Of a DNA stretch of 7,417 nt, positions 1-6,954 are shown one piece after another. The DNA is taken from NCBI GenBank assembly GCA_937872125.1, contig CALMNY010000381.1, positions 1 to 7,417 on the forward strand, written 5' to 3'. The notes under the pieces are model-generated. The model did not search any database, was not told the DNA's origin, and saw nothing but the letters and a program-made list of their open reading frames with translations. A program made the position numbers and the translations under genes. Positions within the stretch are counted from its first letter, which is position 1. Each line of letters starts with the position of its first letter. Origin of the DNA: an uncultured Candidatus Competibacteraceae bacterium. Lineage in GTDB: Bacteria; Pseudomonadota; Gammaproteobacteria; Competibacterales; Competibacteraceae.

Positions 1-104
1 TCGCCAGCGCCCGGATGCTGGTGTTCGGGCTGGTGATGATGGTGATGATGGTGGTCCGCCCGCAGGGTTTGTTGCCGGCGCGAGGACGGCCATCGGGCAG
101 TTGA
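1..104 (+). CDS. LivM-type branched-chain amino acid permease, C-terminal end only (partial)
   Basis: The first complete codon is at 3 and the stop TGA is at 102-104, so only the last 33 residues are seen. They contain RMLVFGLVMMVMM followed by RPQGLLPA, which lines up with the C-terminus of the complete LivM in this window ([13 protein letters not shown], then RPQGLIPA). This is the last membrane segment and the short cytoplasmic tail typical of LivM permeases of the HAAT family ABC transporters. The tail after RPQGLLPA is shorter than in the downstream LivM. The gene does not overlap a livG start; it ends 187 bp before livJ. I infer a paralogous liv permease gene belonging to a neighbouring gene set. 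Nothing can be said of its full length. A 9-bp direct repeat (GTGATGATG twice, 33-50) lies in the last membrane segment. Confidence 0.8.
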   Translation, partial: ASARMLVFGLVMMVMMVVRPQGLLPARGRPSGS

Positions 105-291
105 TCGCCCATGGCGGTTGGCATGGGGGGATGCGCGATGCCGCCGTTCCTCTTTGATCGGTTCCGCCGGCATGGATTTTTCGGTCATCGGCTTGTTCTA
201 TCCAGGAATTTCGGCTAATCCTTATCAACCATCGTTCGTTCCCGGCACGTTTGCCTGGTTAAAGCCATCGCCACGAGGAGAGAGTCGTTTG

Positions 292-1413
292 ATGAACACG
301 ATCAACCGCAATGTTCTGAGCGCCGCCGTCGGCGCGGTCATCCTGAGTCTGGGGGGGCCGGCGCAGGCCCAGGACACCCTTAAAATTGCCATCGCTGGCC
401 CCACCACCGGCCCCGTCGCCCAGTATGGCGACATGCAGATGATGGGCGCCAAGATGGCGGTCGAGCAGATCAACGCCAAGGGCGGCGTCAACGGCAAGAA
501 GCTGGAAGCGGTGATCATGGATGATGCGTGCGAACCCAAGCAGGCGGTCGCCGTCGCCAACCAGATCGTCAATCAGAAGATCAAGTATGTGGTCGGTCAC
601 CTGTGCTCCGGTTCCACCCAGCCCGCCTCCAAGCTGTACGAGGACGAAGGCATTTTGATGATCACGCCGGCGGCCACCAACCCCGCCATCACCCAGCAAG
701 GCTACAAGATGGTGTTCCGCACCATCGGCACCGACGACCAGCAGGGACCGACCGCCGGCAAATACATCGCCGGGACGATCAAGCCCAAGAAACTGGCCAT
801 CCTTCACGACAAGCAGCAGTACGGCGAGGGCATCGCCAAGGAAGTGAGGAAGACGGTCGAGGCGGGCGGGATCAAGCCGGTGCTGTTCGAGGGCGTCAAC
901 AAGGGCCAGACCGACTTTTCCGCCCTGATCACCAAGATGAAGAAGGAAGGGGTGGAGTTCATCTACTACGGCGGTTATCACCCGGAACTGGGCCTGCTGC
1001 TGCGGCAATCGAAAGAGCAGGGCTTCGACGCCAAGTACATGGGTCCCGAAGGCGTGGGCAACAAAGACATCAGCGCCATCGCCGGCCCGGCGTCGGAAGG
1101 CTTGCTGGTGACGCTGCCCGCCGACTTCAGCGCCGATCCCGCCAACGCCGATCTGGTGGCGGCTTTCAAAGCCAAAAATCAGGACCCCACCGGCCCGTTC
1201 GTGATGCCCGCTTATGCCGGCGTGCAGATCATCGCCGACGCGATCAAGGGCGCCAAAACCGAGGATGCGGTCAAGCTGGCCGACTACATCCGCAAGAACA
1301 GTTTCGACACCCCTATCGGCAAGGTGGCGTTTAAGGAGAATGGTGATCTGAAGGAGTTTGAGTTCGTCATCTTCACCTGGCACGCCGACGCCACCAAGAC
1401 GCCGGTTAAATAA
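292..1413 (+). CDS. livJ: Branched-chain amino acid ABC transporter, periplasmic binding protein (LivJ/LivK type)
   Basis: A 373-residue solute-binding protein that delivers leucine, isoleucine, valine or related amino acids to the LivHMGF transporter. A signal peptide covers residues 1-26, with a hydrophobic core at about 8-22 and a cleavage site after AQA. The mature part begins QDTLKIAIAG and holds family landmarks: GPVAQYGD (40-47), INAKGGVNG (60-68), DDACEPKQAVAVAN (77-90), GHLCSGSTQPAS (102-113), then EDEGILMITPAAT, HDKQQYGEG, YYGGYHPE and MGPEGV. Cys80 and Cys105 match the disulfide pair of E. coli LIV-binding proteins in spacing. I chose ATG 292 because AGGAG lies at 276-280 and the signal peptide starts here; the longer reading from 118 would put 58 unrelated residues before it. 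A TTG at 289 is an alternative one codon upstream. A run of seven G (351-357) sits in the signal-peptide coding part. livJ and livK cannot be told apart from sequence alone, so the symbol is provisional. Confidence 0.95.
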   Translation: MNTINRNVLSAAVGAVILSLGGPAQAQDTLKIAIAGPTTGPVAQYGDMQMMGAKMAVEQINAKGGVNGKKLEAVIMDDACEPKQAVAVANQIVNQKIKYVVGHLCSGSTQPASKLYEDEGILMITPAATNPAITQQGYKMVFRTIGTDDQQGPTAGKYIAGTIKPKKLAILHDKQQYGEGIAKEVRKTVEAGGIKPVLFEGVNKGQTDFSALITKMKKEGVEFIYYGGYHPELGLLLRQSKEQGFDAKYMGPEGVGNKDISAIAGPASEGLLVTLPADFSADPANADLVAAFKAKNQDPTGPFVMPAYAGVQIIADAIKGAKTEDAVKLADYIRKNSFDTPIGKVAFKENGDLKEFEFVIFTWHADATKTPVK

Positions 1414-1441
1414 GGCTAAAGGCTAAAGGCTAAAGGCTAAA
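1414..1441 (+). repeat. Tandem heptamer array, four copies of GGCTAAA
   Basis: Four perfect head-to-tail copies of GGCTAAA start at the base directly after the livJ stop codon. Because the unit is 7 bp and carries TAA, the array places stop codons in all three forward frames (1417, 1424, 1431). A related heptamer, GGTTAAA, lies just before the stop at 1404-1410. The array faces a related array in opposite orientation at 1496-1525. Confidence 0.95.
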
Positions 1442-1495
1442 ACCCATGACAATGAGCGGGGGTTGGGAAACATCACCAAGATTTGGAATCAGCTT

Positions 1496-1525
1496 CCTTT
1501 TACCTTTTACCTTTTACCTTTAGCC
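1496..1525 (-). repeat. Tandem heptamer array on the opposite strand (TAAAAGG and CTAAAGG units)
   Basis: On the + strand this reads CCTTTTA three times, then CCTTTAG and CC. On the - strand it is GGCTAAA, then GGTAAAA three times, then GG. The outermost unit is identical to the left array (1414-1441), while inner units differ at two of seven bases. The transcript between livJ and livH could fold with a perfect 9-bp outer stem (1414-1422 with 1517-1525) extended by 5-bp paired blocks separated by 2-base mismatches, around a loop of about 54 bases. It ends 13 bases before the livH start codon. Possible roles are an mRNA stability or attenuation element between livJ and livHMGF, or a dispersed repeat with no role. 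Confidence 0.9.
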
Positions 1526-1538
1526 TGCCTTTGACCCT

Positions 1539-2468
1539 ATGTCCGGTTTCTCCCTCCTCGAATTCCTCCAACAGATCATCAACGGTCTGACTCTGGGCAG
1601 CATCTACGCCCTGATCGCCATTGGCTACACCATGGTGTACGGCATCATCGGCATGATCAATTTCGCCCACGGCGAAATCTACATGATCGGCGCTTATGTG
1701 GGCCTGCTGGTCATCACCGCGCTGGGGCTGTTCGGCGTGGACAGCATTTCGATGATTCTGCTGGCGACGCTGGCGATCAGCATCCTGGTGACTGCCTCCT
1801 ACGGCTGGACCGTAGAGCGGTTGGCCTACCGGCCGCTGCGCGGCAGCCCCCGGCTGGTGCCGCTGATCTCGGCCATCGGCGTCTCGATCTTCCTGCAGAA
1901 CTACGTCCAGTTGGGCCAGGGCGCCCGCGATGTGTCCATGCAGCCGGTGCTGACCGGCGGCTGGCGCTTTGGGCCGGAAGGTGACTTTCAGGTCTATCTG
2001 TCCTACATGCAGGTGCTGATTGCGGTGGTCACGGTGGCCTTTATGACTGGCCTGACCCTGTTTATCGGCCGTTCGCGCATGGGCCGCGCCTGTCGCGCCT
2101 GCTCCGAGGATCGGGCCATGGCCAATCTGCTCGGCATTGACACCGACCGAGTGATCGCCGTCACCTTCGTCCTGGGCGCGGCGCTGGCGGCGGTGGCCGG
2201 CGTGCTGGTCAGCATGTACTACGGCCTGGTCAATCCCTTCATCGGCTTCATGGCGGGACTGAAAGCGTTCACGGCGGCGGTGCTGGGCGGCATCGGCAGC
2301 ATCCCCGGCGCGATGCTGGGCGGGGTGGTGTTGGGGCTGGCCGAAAGCTTCGCCTCGGCTTATCTGCAAACCGAATACAAGGATGTGGTGGCGTTTGGCC
2401 TGCTAATCGGCGTGTTGCTGGTGCGACCCACCGGTCTGCTGGGCCGTCCGGACGTGGAGAAGGTGTAA
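1539..2468 (+). CDS. livH: Branched-chain amino acid ABC transporter permease LivH
   Basis: A 309-residue inner-membrane permease, one half of the LivHM channel that passes branched-chain amino acids. The N-terminal part reads [20 protein letters not shown] followed by [17 protein letters not shown], the hallmark of LivH. The sequence stays mainly hydrophobic with about eight membrane segments. The cytoplasmic coupling (EAA-like) loop that docks on the ATPases lies near residues 178-205, with [13 protein letters not shown]. Later come [20 protein letters not shown] and the C-terminus [12 protein letters not shown], which is nearly that of E. coli LivH (308 residues). The start at 1539 fits the family length, but no Shine-Dalgarno sequence is visible before it: the 30 bases upstream are mostly pyrimidine repeat. 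The stop overlaps the livM start by one base (TAATG). Confidence 0.97.
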   Translation: MSGFSLLEFLQQIINGLTLGSIYALIAIGYTMVYGIIGMINFAHGEIYMIGAYVGLLVITALGLFGVDSISMILLATLAISILVTASYGWTVERLAYRPLRGSPRLVPLISAIGVSIFLQNYVQLGQGARDVSMQPVLTGGWRFGPEGDFQVYLSYMQVLIAVVTVAFMTGLTLFIGRSRMGRACRACSEDRAMANLLGIDTDRVIAVTFVLGAALAAVAGVLVSMYYGLVNPFIGFMAGLKAFTAAVLGGIGSIPGAMLGGVVLGLAESFASAYLQTEYKDVVAFGLLIGVLLVRPTGLLGRPDVEKV

Positions 2469-3745
2469 TGCGCCGCACCCTGGCCGATGCCTTGCTGGCG
2501 GCGGCGCTGACCGCCGTATTGCTCATACCGATCTTTGGCCTGCGCATCCACGTGGACGGCGTCAACGTCTCGTTGAGTCGCACGCCGACGCCGGTGATCG
2601 TCGCCGTCGTAGCCGTTTTCCTGCTGCGGCTGTTCGGGCAGCCGTTGCGAAGAGCCTGGGCCGCGTTGCGTGTCCCGGCTTCCTGGCGCGAGAACGTCGT
2701 TACCGCGACCTTCAGCCAGGTCAAACAGCAACCCCGCTATCAATGGGCGCTGTGGCTGTTGCTGCTGGCCGCGGCGGTCGTGTGGCCGTTCACCGCCTCG
2801 CGCGGCGCAGTGGACGTGATGACGCTGGCGTTGATCTACGTGATGCTGGGGTTGGGTTTGAACATCGTGGTCGGTTTCGCCGGCCTTCTCGTGCTGGGCT
2901 ACGCCGCGTTCTACGCGGTCGGCGCGTATACCTACGCCTTGTTGGCTCAGAACTTTGGCCTGTCGTTCTGGCTGGGTCTGCCGGTCGCCGGGGCGCTGGC
3001 GGCCTTGACCGGCTTCCTGCTTGGCCTGCCGGTATTGCGGCTGCGCGGCGATTATCTGGCCATCGTCACCCTGGGTTTTGGCGAAATCACTCGCCTGCTG
3101 CTCAACAACCTGAATTTCCTCACCGGCGGCCCCGACGGCATCGGCAACATCCCGCGTCCGACCCTGTTCGGGCTGGAATTCAGTCGCCGGGCCAGTGAGG
3201 GCGGAACCACGTTCCATGAGTTTTTCGGCATTGATTACAGCGGCGACTATGGCGTGATTTTCATGTATCTGCTCGGCCTGGCGCTGGTGCTGCTGATCCT
3301 GTTCGTCATCAACCGCCTGCTGCGGATGCCGCTGGGCCGGGCCTGGGAGGCGCTGCGCGAGGACGAAATCGCCTGCCGCTCGCTGGGCCTGAGTCCGACC
3401 ACCATCAAGCTGTCGGCGCTGACCCTGAGCGCGGCCTTCGCCGGGCTGGCCGGGGCCTTCTTCGCCGCCCGCCAGGGCCACATCAACCCGGAATCGTTCA
3501 CCTTCATCGAATCGGCGATGGTGCTGGCGATTGTGGTTTTGGGCGGGATGGGTTCGCAACTCGGCGTGATGCTGGCTGCCATCGCGATTACCGCGTTGCC
3601 CGAACTGGCGCGCGAGTTCGACGAATACCGGATGCTGGCCTTCGGGCTGGTCATGGTGCTGATGATGATCTGGCGACCACAGGGCCTGATCCCCGCCGTC
3701 CGCCCCCGGCTGGAACTGCCGGAACATGCGGGGGCCACGCGATGA
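2468..3745 (+). CDS. livM: Branched-chain amino acid ABC transporter permease LivM
   Basis: A 425-residue inner-membrane permease that pairs with LivH; the length equals that of E. coli LivM. The N-terminal 100 residues (two membrane segments and a linker) vary in the family. The conserved core then follows: [57 protein letters not shown] and [20 protein letters not shown]. The coupling loop [20 protein letters not shown] lies around residues 288-307, and the C-terminus has VLGGMGSQ and [19 protein letters not shown] at 2457-2464, inside the end of livH, can serve as ribosome binding site. The start overlaps the livH stop by one base and the end overlaps livG by four (ATGA), so translation is probably coupled. 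It is a paralogue of the gene ending at 104. Confidence 0.97.
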   Translation: MRRTLADALLAAALTAVLLIPIFGLRIHVDGVNVSLSRTPTPVIVAVVAVFLLRLFGQPLRRAWAALRVPASWRENVVTATFSQVKQQPRYQWALWLLLLAAAVVWPFTASRGAVDVMTLALIYVMLGLGLNIVVGFAGLLVLGYAAFYAVGAYTYALLAQNFGLSFWLGLPVAGALAALTGFLLGLPVLRLRGDYLAIVTLGFGEITRLLLNNLNFLTGGPDGIGNIPRPTLFGLEFSRRASEGGTTFHEFFGIDYSGDYGVIFMYLLGLALVLLILFVINRLLRMPLGRAWEALREDEIACRSLGLSPTTIKLSALTLSAAFAGLAGAFFAARQGHINPESFTFIESAMVLAIVVLGGMGSQLGVMLAAIAITALPELAREFDEYRMLAFGLVMVLMMIWRPQGLIPAVRPRLELPEHAGATR

Positions 3746-4548
3746 GCCCGGAACTGGCTAACACGCCTGCCGTCGAGCCGGCCAGCCGTCCGCTACTGGA
3801 AGTTCGCCATCTGAGTATGCGGTTCGGCGGCCTGCTGGCGGTGGACAAGGTCGCATTCACGGTCCGCCGCGACCAGATTTTCGCCATCATCGGCCCCAAC
3901 GGCGCGGGCAAAACCACCGTATTCAACTGCGTCGGCGGGTTCTACCGGCCCACGACCGGCACGGTGGCGCTGGACGGCCAACCGCTGCACGGTCTGTCCA
4001 GCCACCGCATCGCCCGGCTGGGGCTGGTGCGCACTTTCCAGAACGTGCGCCTGTTCAAAACCATGACCGTGGTCGAGAATCTGCTCATCTCGCAGCATAC
4101 CCAACTGGAAACCCGCCTGCTGCCCGGCCTGTTCAAGACCCCGAAGTATCGCCGCGCCGAGGCGGAGGCGCTGGACCGGGCGGCGTTCTGGCTGGAAAAG
4201 GTCGGCCTGCTGGCCGTCGCCAATCGCGAAGCCGGCAATCTCGCCTACGGGCAACAGCGGCGCTTGGAAATCGCCCGCTGCATGATCACGCATCCCAAAC
4301 TGCTGATGCTGGACGAGCCGGCGGCGGGCTTGAACCCGCAGGAGACCCGCGATCTGGACCGGCTGATCAACGAACTGCGCGCCGAGCACGGCGTGGCGGT
4401 GCTGTTGATCGAGCACGATATGAGTCTGGTGATGGGCATTTCCGACGAAATCCTGGTCATGGAGTATGGTCGGCCCATTGCGACCGGTGCGCCCGCCGAA
4501 ATTCGCCGCGATCCGCGCGTCATCAAGGCGTATCTGGGAGAAGAGTGA
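3742..4548 (+). CDS. livG: Branched-chain amino acid ABC transporter ATP-binding protein LivG
   Basis: A 268-residue cytoplasmic ATPase that works with LivF to power the LivHM permease. Walker A is GPNGAGKTT (51-59), the Q-loop region is [19 protein letters not shown], the signature-type motif is [13 protein letters not shown] (from 167), Walker B is [13 protein letters not shown] (Asp191, Glu192), and the switch histidine is in [11 protein letters not shown] (His225). The signature has AYGQQ where most ABC proteins have SGGQ, which is normal for LivG. The C-terminus holds the family segment [26 protein letters not shown]. The N-terminus is about 13 residues longer than E. coli LivG; the start is kept because it forms an ATGA overlap with livM. 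The stop overlaps the livF start by one base. Confidence 0.97.
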   Translation: MSPELANTPAVEPASRPLLEVRHLSMRFGGLLAVDKVAFTVRRDQIFAIIGPNGAGKTTVFNCVGGFYRPTTGTVALDGQPLHGLSSHRIARLGLVRTFQNVRLFKTMTVVENLLISQHTQLETRLLPGLFKTPKYRRAEAEALDRAAFWLEKVGLLAVANREAGNLAYGQQRRLEIARCMITHPKLLMLDEPAAGLNPQETRDLDRLINELRAEHGVAVLLIEHDMSLVMGISDEILVMEYGRPIATGAPAEIRRDPRVIKAYLGEE

Positions 4549-5252
4549 TGATGCTGAAACTGGAGAACGTTCACACCTTCTACGGCCAGATCGAGGCGCT
4601 CAAAGGCGTGTCGCTGGACGTGCAGCCCGGCGAGATCGTCACTCTGATCGGGGCCAACGGCGCGGGCAAGAGCACGCTGTTGCTAACCATCTGCGGTTCG
4701 CCGCACGCCGCCAGGGGCCGCGTGACCTTCGAGGGGCAGGACATCACCCAAAAGCCGACTCACGTCATCATGCAGTGCGGGCTGGCGCTGGTGCCGGAAG
4801 GGCGGCGCATCTTTCCCGGCCTGACCGTGCGGGAGAACTTGCAGATGGGCGGCTTTTTTGCCGACAAGGCGCGGCTGGACACCGATCTGGAACGGGTCTT
4901 CACCCTGTTTCCGCGCCTCAAGGAGCGCTGCAACCAGCGCGGCGGCACTCTGTCCGGCGGCGAGCAGCAAATGCTGGCGATTGGCCGGGGGCTGATGAGC
5001 CGGCCCAATCTGCTGTTGCTGGACGAGCCGTCGCTGGGGCTGGCCCCGATCATCATCGCCCAGATTTTCCAGATTCTGAAGGAAATCCGCGAGGAAGGCG
5101 TGACCATCTTTCTGGTCGAACAAAACGCTCATCGCGCCCTGCAACTGGCGGACCGGGGTTATGTGCTGGAAAATGGCCGCATTGTTTTGGCGGACACCGG
5201 CGCCAACCTGCTGGCCAACGATCAGGTGCGCAAGGCGTACCTGGGCGGCTGA
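4548..5252 (+). CDS. livF: Branched-chain amino acid ABC transporter ATP-binding protein LivF
   Basis: A 234-residue cytoplasmic ATPase, partner of LivG. Walker A is GANGAGKST (35-43), followed by CGLALVPEGRRIFPGLTVRENL, the signature LSGGEQQMLAIGR (from 135), Walker B LLLLDEPSLGLAP (Asp159, Glu160), and FLVEQNAHRALQLADRGYVL. The position of the usual switch histidine is Gln192 in VEQN; E. coli LivF has the same, so this is a family trait and not damage. I chose ATG 4548 because it overlaps the livG stop (TGATG) and has GGGAG at 4536-4540, seven bases upstream. GTG 4545 and ATG 4551 are possible starts that change the protein by one residue. It is the last gene of the liv operon, ending LGG 13 bases before a hairpin. 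Confidence 0.96.
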   Translation: MMLKLENVHTFYGQIEALKGVSLDVQPGEIVTLIGANGAGKSTLLLTICGSPHAARGRVTFEGQDITQKPTHVIMQCGLALVPEGRRIFPGLTVRENLQMGGFFADKARLDTDLERVFTLFPRLKERCNQRGGTLSGGEQQMLAIGRGLMSRPNLLLLDEPSLGLAPIIIAQIFQILKEIREEGVTIFLVEQNAHRALQLADRGYVLENGRIVLADTGANLLANDQVRKAYLGG

Positions 5253-5264
5253 ACAACGGGGTGG

Positions 5265-5286
5265 CCGGGAGCGCTGGCGCTCCCGG
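5265..5286. terminator. Hairpin between convergent livF and adk, probable shared terminator
   Basis: A perfect 9-bp inverted repeat (CCGGGAGCG and CGCTCCCGG) with a 4-base loop CTGG lies 12 bases after the livF stop and 13 bases from the adk stop. Its position between two converging genes suits a two-way terminator. Neither strand has a clear T-run after the stem, so it is not a textbook intrinsic terminator and may act only as a 3'-end barrier. Confidence 0.55.
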
Positions 5287-5299
5287 TCAACTGCTCAAT

Positions 5300-5863
5300 T
5301 CAGGCGATTTCGTCGAGCACGGCGCGGATGCGCGCGCCGATTTCCTCGATGGTCCCGGTGCCCTTGACGGTGCGCAGCAAGCCTTTCCGGTTGTAGTAAT
5401 CAATCAATGGCGCAGTCTTCTCCTCGTAAACCCGCAGCCGGTTGCGGATCGTCTCCTCGTTGTCGTCAGCGCGACCGCGACCCAGCAGGCGCTTGACGAT
5501 TTCCTCGTAGTCCACCTCGAAGAACAGCACCAGATCGAGCGGCTGGTTGATCTTGGCCAGAATTTGGTCCAGCGCCTCGGCCTGAGCCAGATCGCGCGGG
5601 AAGCCATCCATCATGAAGCCTTTGGGATTGGTCGTGGCCAGGGTTTTCAGCCCGTTCTCGATCATGCCCAGCACGATGTCGAACGGCACCAGTTCGCCTG
5701 CGTCCATGTAGGGCTTGGCGCGCTGGCCCAACTCAGTGCCGGCGGCCACTTCGGCGCGCAGCAAGTCGCCAGTAGCGACTGTGGAGACGCCGTAACGGGC
5801 GATAATGGCGTCGGTTTGCGTGCCCTTGCCTGAGCCGGGGGCGCCTAGCAGAACGATTCTCAT
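5300..5863 (-). CDS. adk: Adenylate kinase, short form
   Basis: A 187-residue cytoplasmic nucleotide kinase catalysing ATP + AMP = 2 ADP, needed for adenylate balance. The P-loop is GAPGSGKGT (7-15). TGDLLR (31-36) belongs to the AMP-binding part, DGFPRD (86-91) is the adenylate kinase signature, and the lid region has LLGRGRADDNEETIRNRL (126-143) with the arginines expected to hold phosphates (Arg129, Arg131, Arg140, Arg142). The lid is the short version: the roughly 27-residue LID domain of E. coli Adk (214 residues) is absent. Length and lid resemble the short Adk of Xanthomonas-like bacteria. The start at 5863 gives the family N-terminus MRIVLLGAPGSG; longer readings add unrelated sequence. 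The ribosome binding site is weak (GAGAG about 12 bases upstream). It converges with livF and diverges from ppa. Confidence 0.95.
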   Translation of the reverse strand: MRIVLLGAPGSGKGTQTDAIIARYGVSTVATGDLLRAEVAAGTELGQRAKPYMDAGELVPFDIVLGMIENGLKTLATTNPKGFMMDGFPRDLAQAEALDQILAKINQPLDLVLFFEVDYEEIVKRLLGRGRADDNEETIRNRLRVYEEKTAPLIDYYNRKGLLRTVKGTGTIEEIGARIRAVLDEIA

Positions 5864-5982
5864 GATGATTGCACTCTCGTTTTGGCGGTAAAAAAGCGTC
5901 AGAATTCCAGCGAAAATCCACAGCAGGGCCACCTCCCGCCGTCCACGCTCCCCATGCGGTGATGACGGGAAGGTTGGCGCGG

Positions 5983-6013
5983 CTGTCAAGCGTCTGGCCT
6001 TGGTTGTAGTATA
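5983..6013. promoter_or_regulatory. Candidate divergent promoter region between adk and ppa
   Basis: For ppa (+ strand), CTGTCA at 5983-5988 and TAGTAT at 6007-6012 have an 18-base spacer, each matching four of six consensus bases. For adk (- strand), the same place offers TATACT (6013 down to 6008, five of six matches to a -10 box) without a well-spaced -35 box; a perfect TTGACA (5989 down to 5984) has no good -10 box after it. The candidates overlap, which would couple the two genes, but these are weak pattern matches in a 192-bp gap. Confidence 0.3.
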
Positions 6014-6055
6014 AGCATTTTCTCATTCATCAACCGCCGCATAAAGGTCATTGCC

Positions 6056-6589
6056 ATGATTCTGGATAGAGTGGACGCCGGTCATAACCTCCCCGAAGAG
6101 TTCAACGTCATCATCGAGATTCCGGCGCATTCGGACCCGGTCAAATACGAGGTGGATAAGGAGTCCGGCGCGCTGTTTGTAGACCGCTTCATGAACGCCG
6201 CAATGCACTATCCCTGCAACTACGGGTATATCCCCCATACCCTGTGTGAGGACGGCGACCCGCTGGACGTGCTGGTCGTCGCCCCGCTGCCGGTGATCAG
6301 CGGCTGCGTAGTGCGCGCCCGGCCGCTGGGCGTGCTGAAAATGGCCGATGAGAAGGGCGGTGACGCCAAAATCCTGGCGGTGCCGATCAAGAAAGAATGC
6401 ACCCAGTACGATCACATCGAATCGGTTGAGCAAATGTCCAAGACGCTGCTGGCGCGGATCGCCCATTTCTTCGAGCACTATAAGGACCTGGATTCCGGCA
6501 AGTGGGTGAAAATCGAAGGTTGGGGTAGTCCGGACGAAGCCAGGGCTGAAATCATGGACAGCGTGGAACGGTACAACAAGAGTCATTAG
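6056..6589 (+). CDS. ppa: Inorganic pyrophosphatase, soluble, family I
   Basis: A 177-residue cytoplasmic enzyme that splits pyrophosphate to two phosphates with Mg2+, pulling biosynthetic reactions forward. Length and sequence follow E. coli Ppa (176 residues) closely. Visible landmarks are [19 protein letters not shown] (28-46), [13 protein letters not shown] (51-63), the metal-binding signature DGDPLDVLV (66-74, with Asp66, Asp68 and Asp71), and [14 protein letters not shown] (92-105, with Asp98 and Asp103), followed by [20 protein letters not shown]. All metal-ligand aspartates are present, so it should be active. AAAGGT at 6043-6048 lies seven bases before the ATG and supports the start. 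It diverges from adk and lies upstream of hppA in the same direction, separated by 403 bp with repeats and a hairpin, so co-transcription with hppA is unlikely. Confidence 0.97.
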   Translation: MILDRVDAGHNLPEEFNVIIEIPAHSDPVKYEVDKESGALFVDRFMNAAMHYPCNYGYIPHTLCEDGDPLDVLVVAPLPVISGCVVRARPLGVLKMADEKGGDAKILAVPIKKECTQYDHIESVEQMSKTLLARIAHFFEHYKDLDSGKWVKIEGWGSPDEARAEIMDSVERYNKSH

Positions 6590-6623
6590 GGGATTTTCAG
6601 CAAAGGCCCTGCCCACATCTCGC

Positions 6624-6643
6624 TCCCACGCTCCAGCGTGGGA
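6624..6643 (+). repeat. Palindromic repeat, copy A
   Basis: A perfect inverted repeat: TCCCACGCT (6624-6632), loop CC, AGCGTGGGA (6635-6643), then ACG. It lies 34 bases after ppa. Such TCCCACGC/GCGTGGGA palindromes are familiar as dispersed repeats in many proteobacterial genomes. Together with copy B it forms an inverted pair like those of REP-type elements. It may also act as the 3' end of the ppa transcript. Confidence 0.85.
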
Positions 6644-6696
6644 ACGCCGTTCAGGCGGCTCAACAACCTGCGACACCGGGGCGTTATGACGGCTGG

Positions 6697-6722
6697 GGCT
6701 CCCACGCTGGAGCGTGGGAGCC
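6697..6722 (-). repeat. Palindromic repeat, copy B, inverted relative to copy A
   Basis: A perfect 12-bp inverted repeat: GGCTCCCACGCT (6697-6708), loop GG, AGCGTGGGAGCC (6711-6722). The loop is GG where copy A has CC, so the two copies are in opposite orientation, 53 bases apart. The stem is longer than that of copy A. No T-run follows. Confidence 0.85.
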
Positions 6723-6805
6723 GGGCCGGAGCTATTAACTGCTGCGCGATCTCTGTCTGGCCGCCCTCCATCCTGGCCCTGCTCGCCAGCGCCCACCATT
6801 TTTCA

Positions 6806-6827
6806 AGCCGCGCGGCGCGGCTGTTTT
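6806..6827 (+). terminator. Possible intrinsic terminator downstream of ppa
   Basis: A 7-bp GC-rich stem (AGCCGCG at 6806-6812 and CGCGGCT at 6816-6822) with loop CGG is followed by GTTTT. On the other strand it is followed, after a few bases, by an A/T-rich run (TTTTT at 6799-6803 read in reverse). It lies 217 bases past ppa and before the hppA promoter candidate, so it would insulate the two genes. The T-run is short. Confidence 0.4.
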
Positions 6828-6868
6828 GGGTATACACCAACGTCGCCAATTTCACGACCGAGATTGTC

Positions 6869-6896
6869 TTGACGCCAGCATCGCCTATTCTTTAAG
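6869..6896 (+). promoter_or_regulatory. Candidate sigma-70-type promoter for hppA
   Basis: TTGACG at 6869-6874 (five of six -35 bases) and TTTAAG at 6891-6896 (four of six -10 bases) are separated by 16 bases. Transcription would begin near 6903, giving a leader of about 90 bases before hppA that contains the 16-codon ORF. Inferred by pattern only. Confidence 0.4.
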
Positions 6897-6954
6897 GGCG
6901 AAAACGAAGGAAGAAATATTACTGACAACTCGCGTAATCACTGAGGAGAAACCC

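Larger units (their letters stand above)
6590..6954. other. Non-coding spacer between ppa and the hppA leader
   Basis: This 365-bp stretch holds two inverted copies of a palindromic repeat, a GC-rich hairpin with a short T-run and a promoter candidate, each listed separately. The open frames across it (6638-6895 on +; 6023-6799 and 6586-6855 on -) are artefacts: they read through the palindromes, have no ribosome binding sites and show no known domain. No tRNA or other RNA gene is recognised. Confidence 0.7.

Noticed and set aside
111..218. 35-codon frame from an ATG seven bases after the upstream livM stop
   Set aside because: There is no ribosome binding site and no recognisable product; the expected livG start would overlap the livM stop and encode a Walker A motif soon after, which is not seen.
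193..221. Possible livJ promoter with TTGTTC and TAATCC, 17-base spacer
   Set aside because: The -10 part matches only two of six consensus bases; no convincing promoter was found in 105-291.
259..1383. 374-codon open frame on the - strand across livJ
   Set aside because: It is a shadow of livJ in GC-rich DNA; the protein has low-complexity H, D, G and R-rich composition and no domain, while the + strand frame matches LivJ throughout.
1414..1525. Reading the heptamer arrays as a CRISPR
   Set aside because: The units are 7 bp with no spacers between them and the two arrays face each other.
2360..3727. 455-codon open frame on the - strand across livM
   Set aside because: Its product is full of Q, R, H and D with no recognisable motif; livM on the + strand matches its family over the whole length.
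5116..5130. Missing switch histidine in LivF as a sign of inactivation
   Set aside because: VEQN at this place is normal for the LivF family, including E. coli LivF, and all other ATPase motifs are intact.
4466..5833. 455-codon + strand frame spanning livF and the antisense of adk
   Set aside because: It crosses two real genes on opposite strands and the hairpin between them; no motif or ribosome binding site supports it.
6638..6895. 85-codon + strand frame after ppa, and - strand frames at 6023-6799 and 6586-6855
   Set aside because: They read through the palindromic repeats (giving strings such as APTLERGS or SHAGAWER, a familiar mark of spurious ORFs over such repeats), and lack ribosome binding sites and domains.
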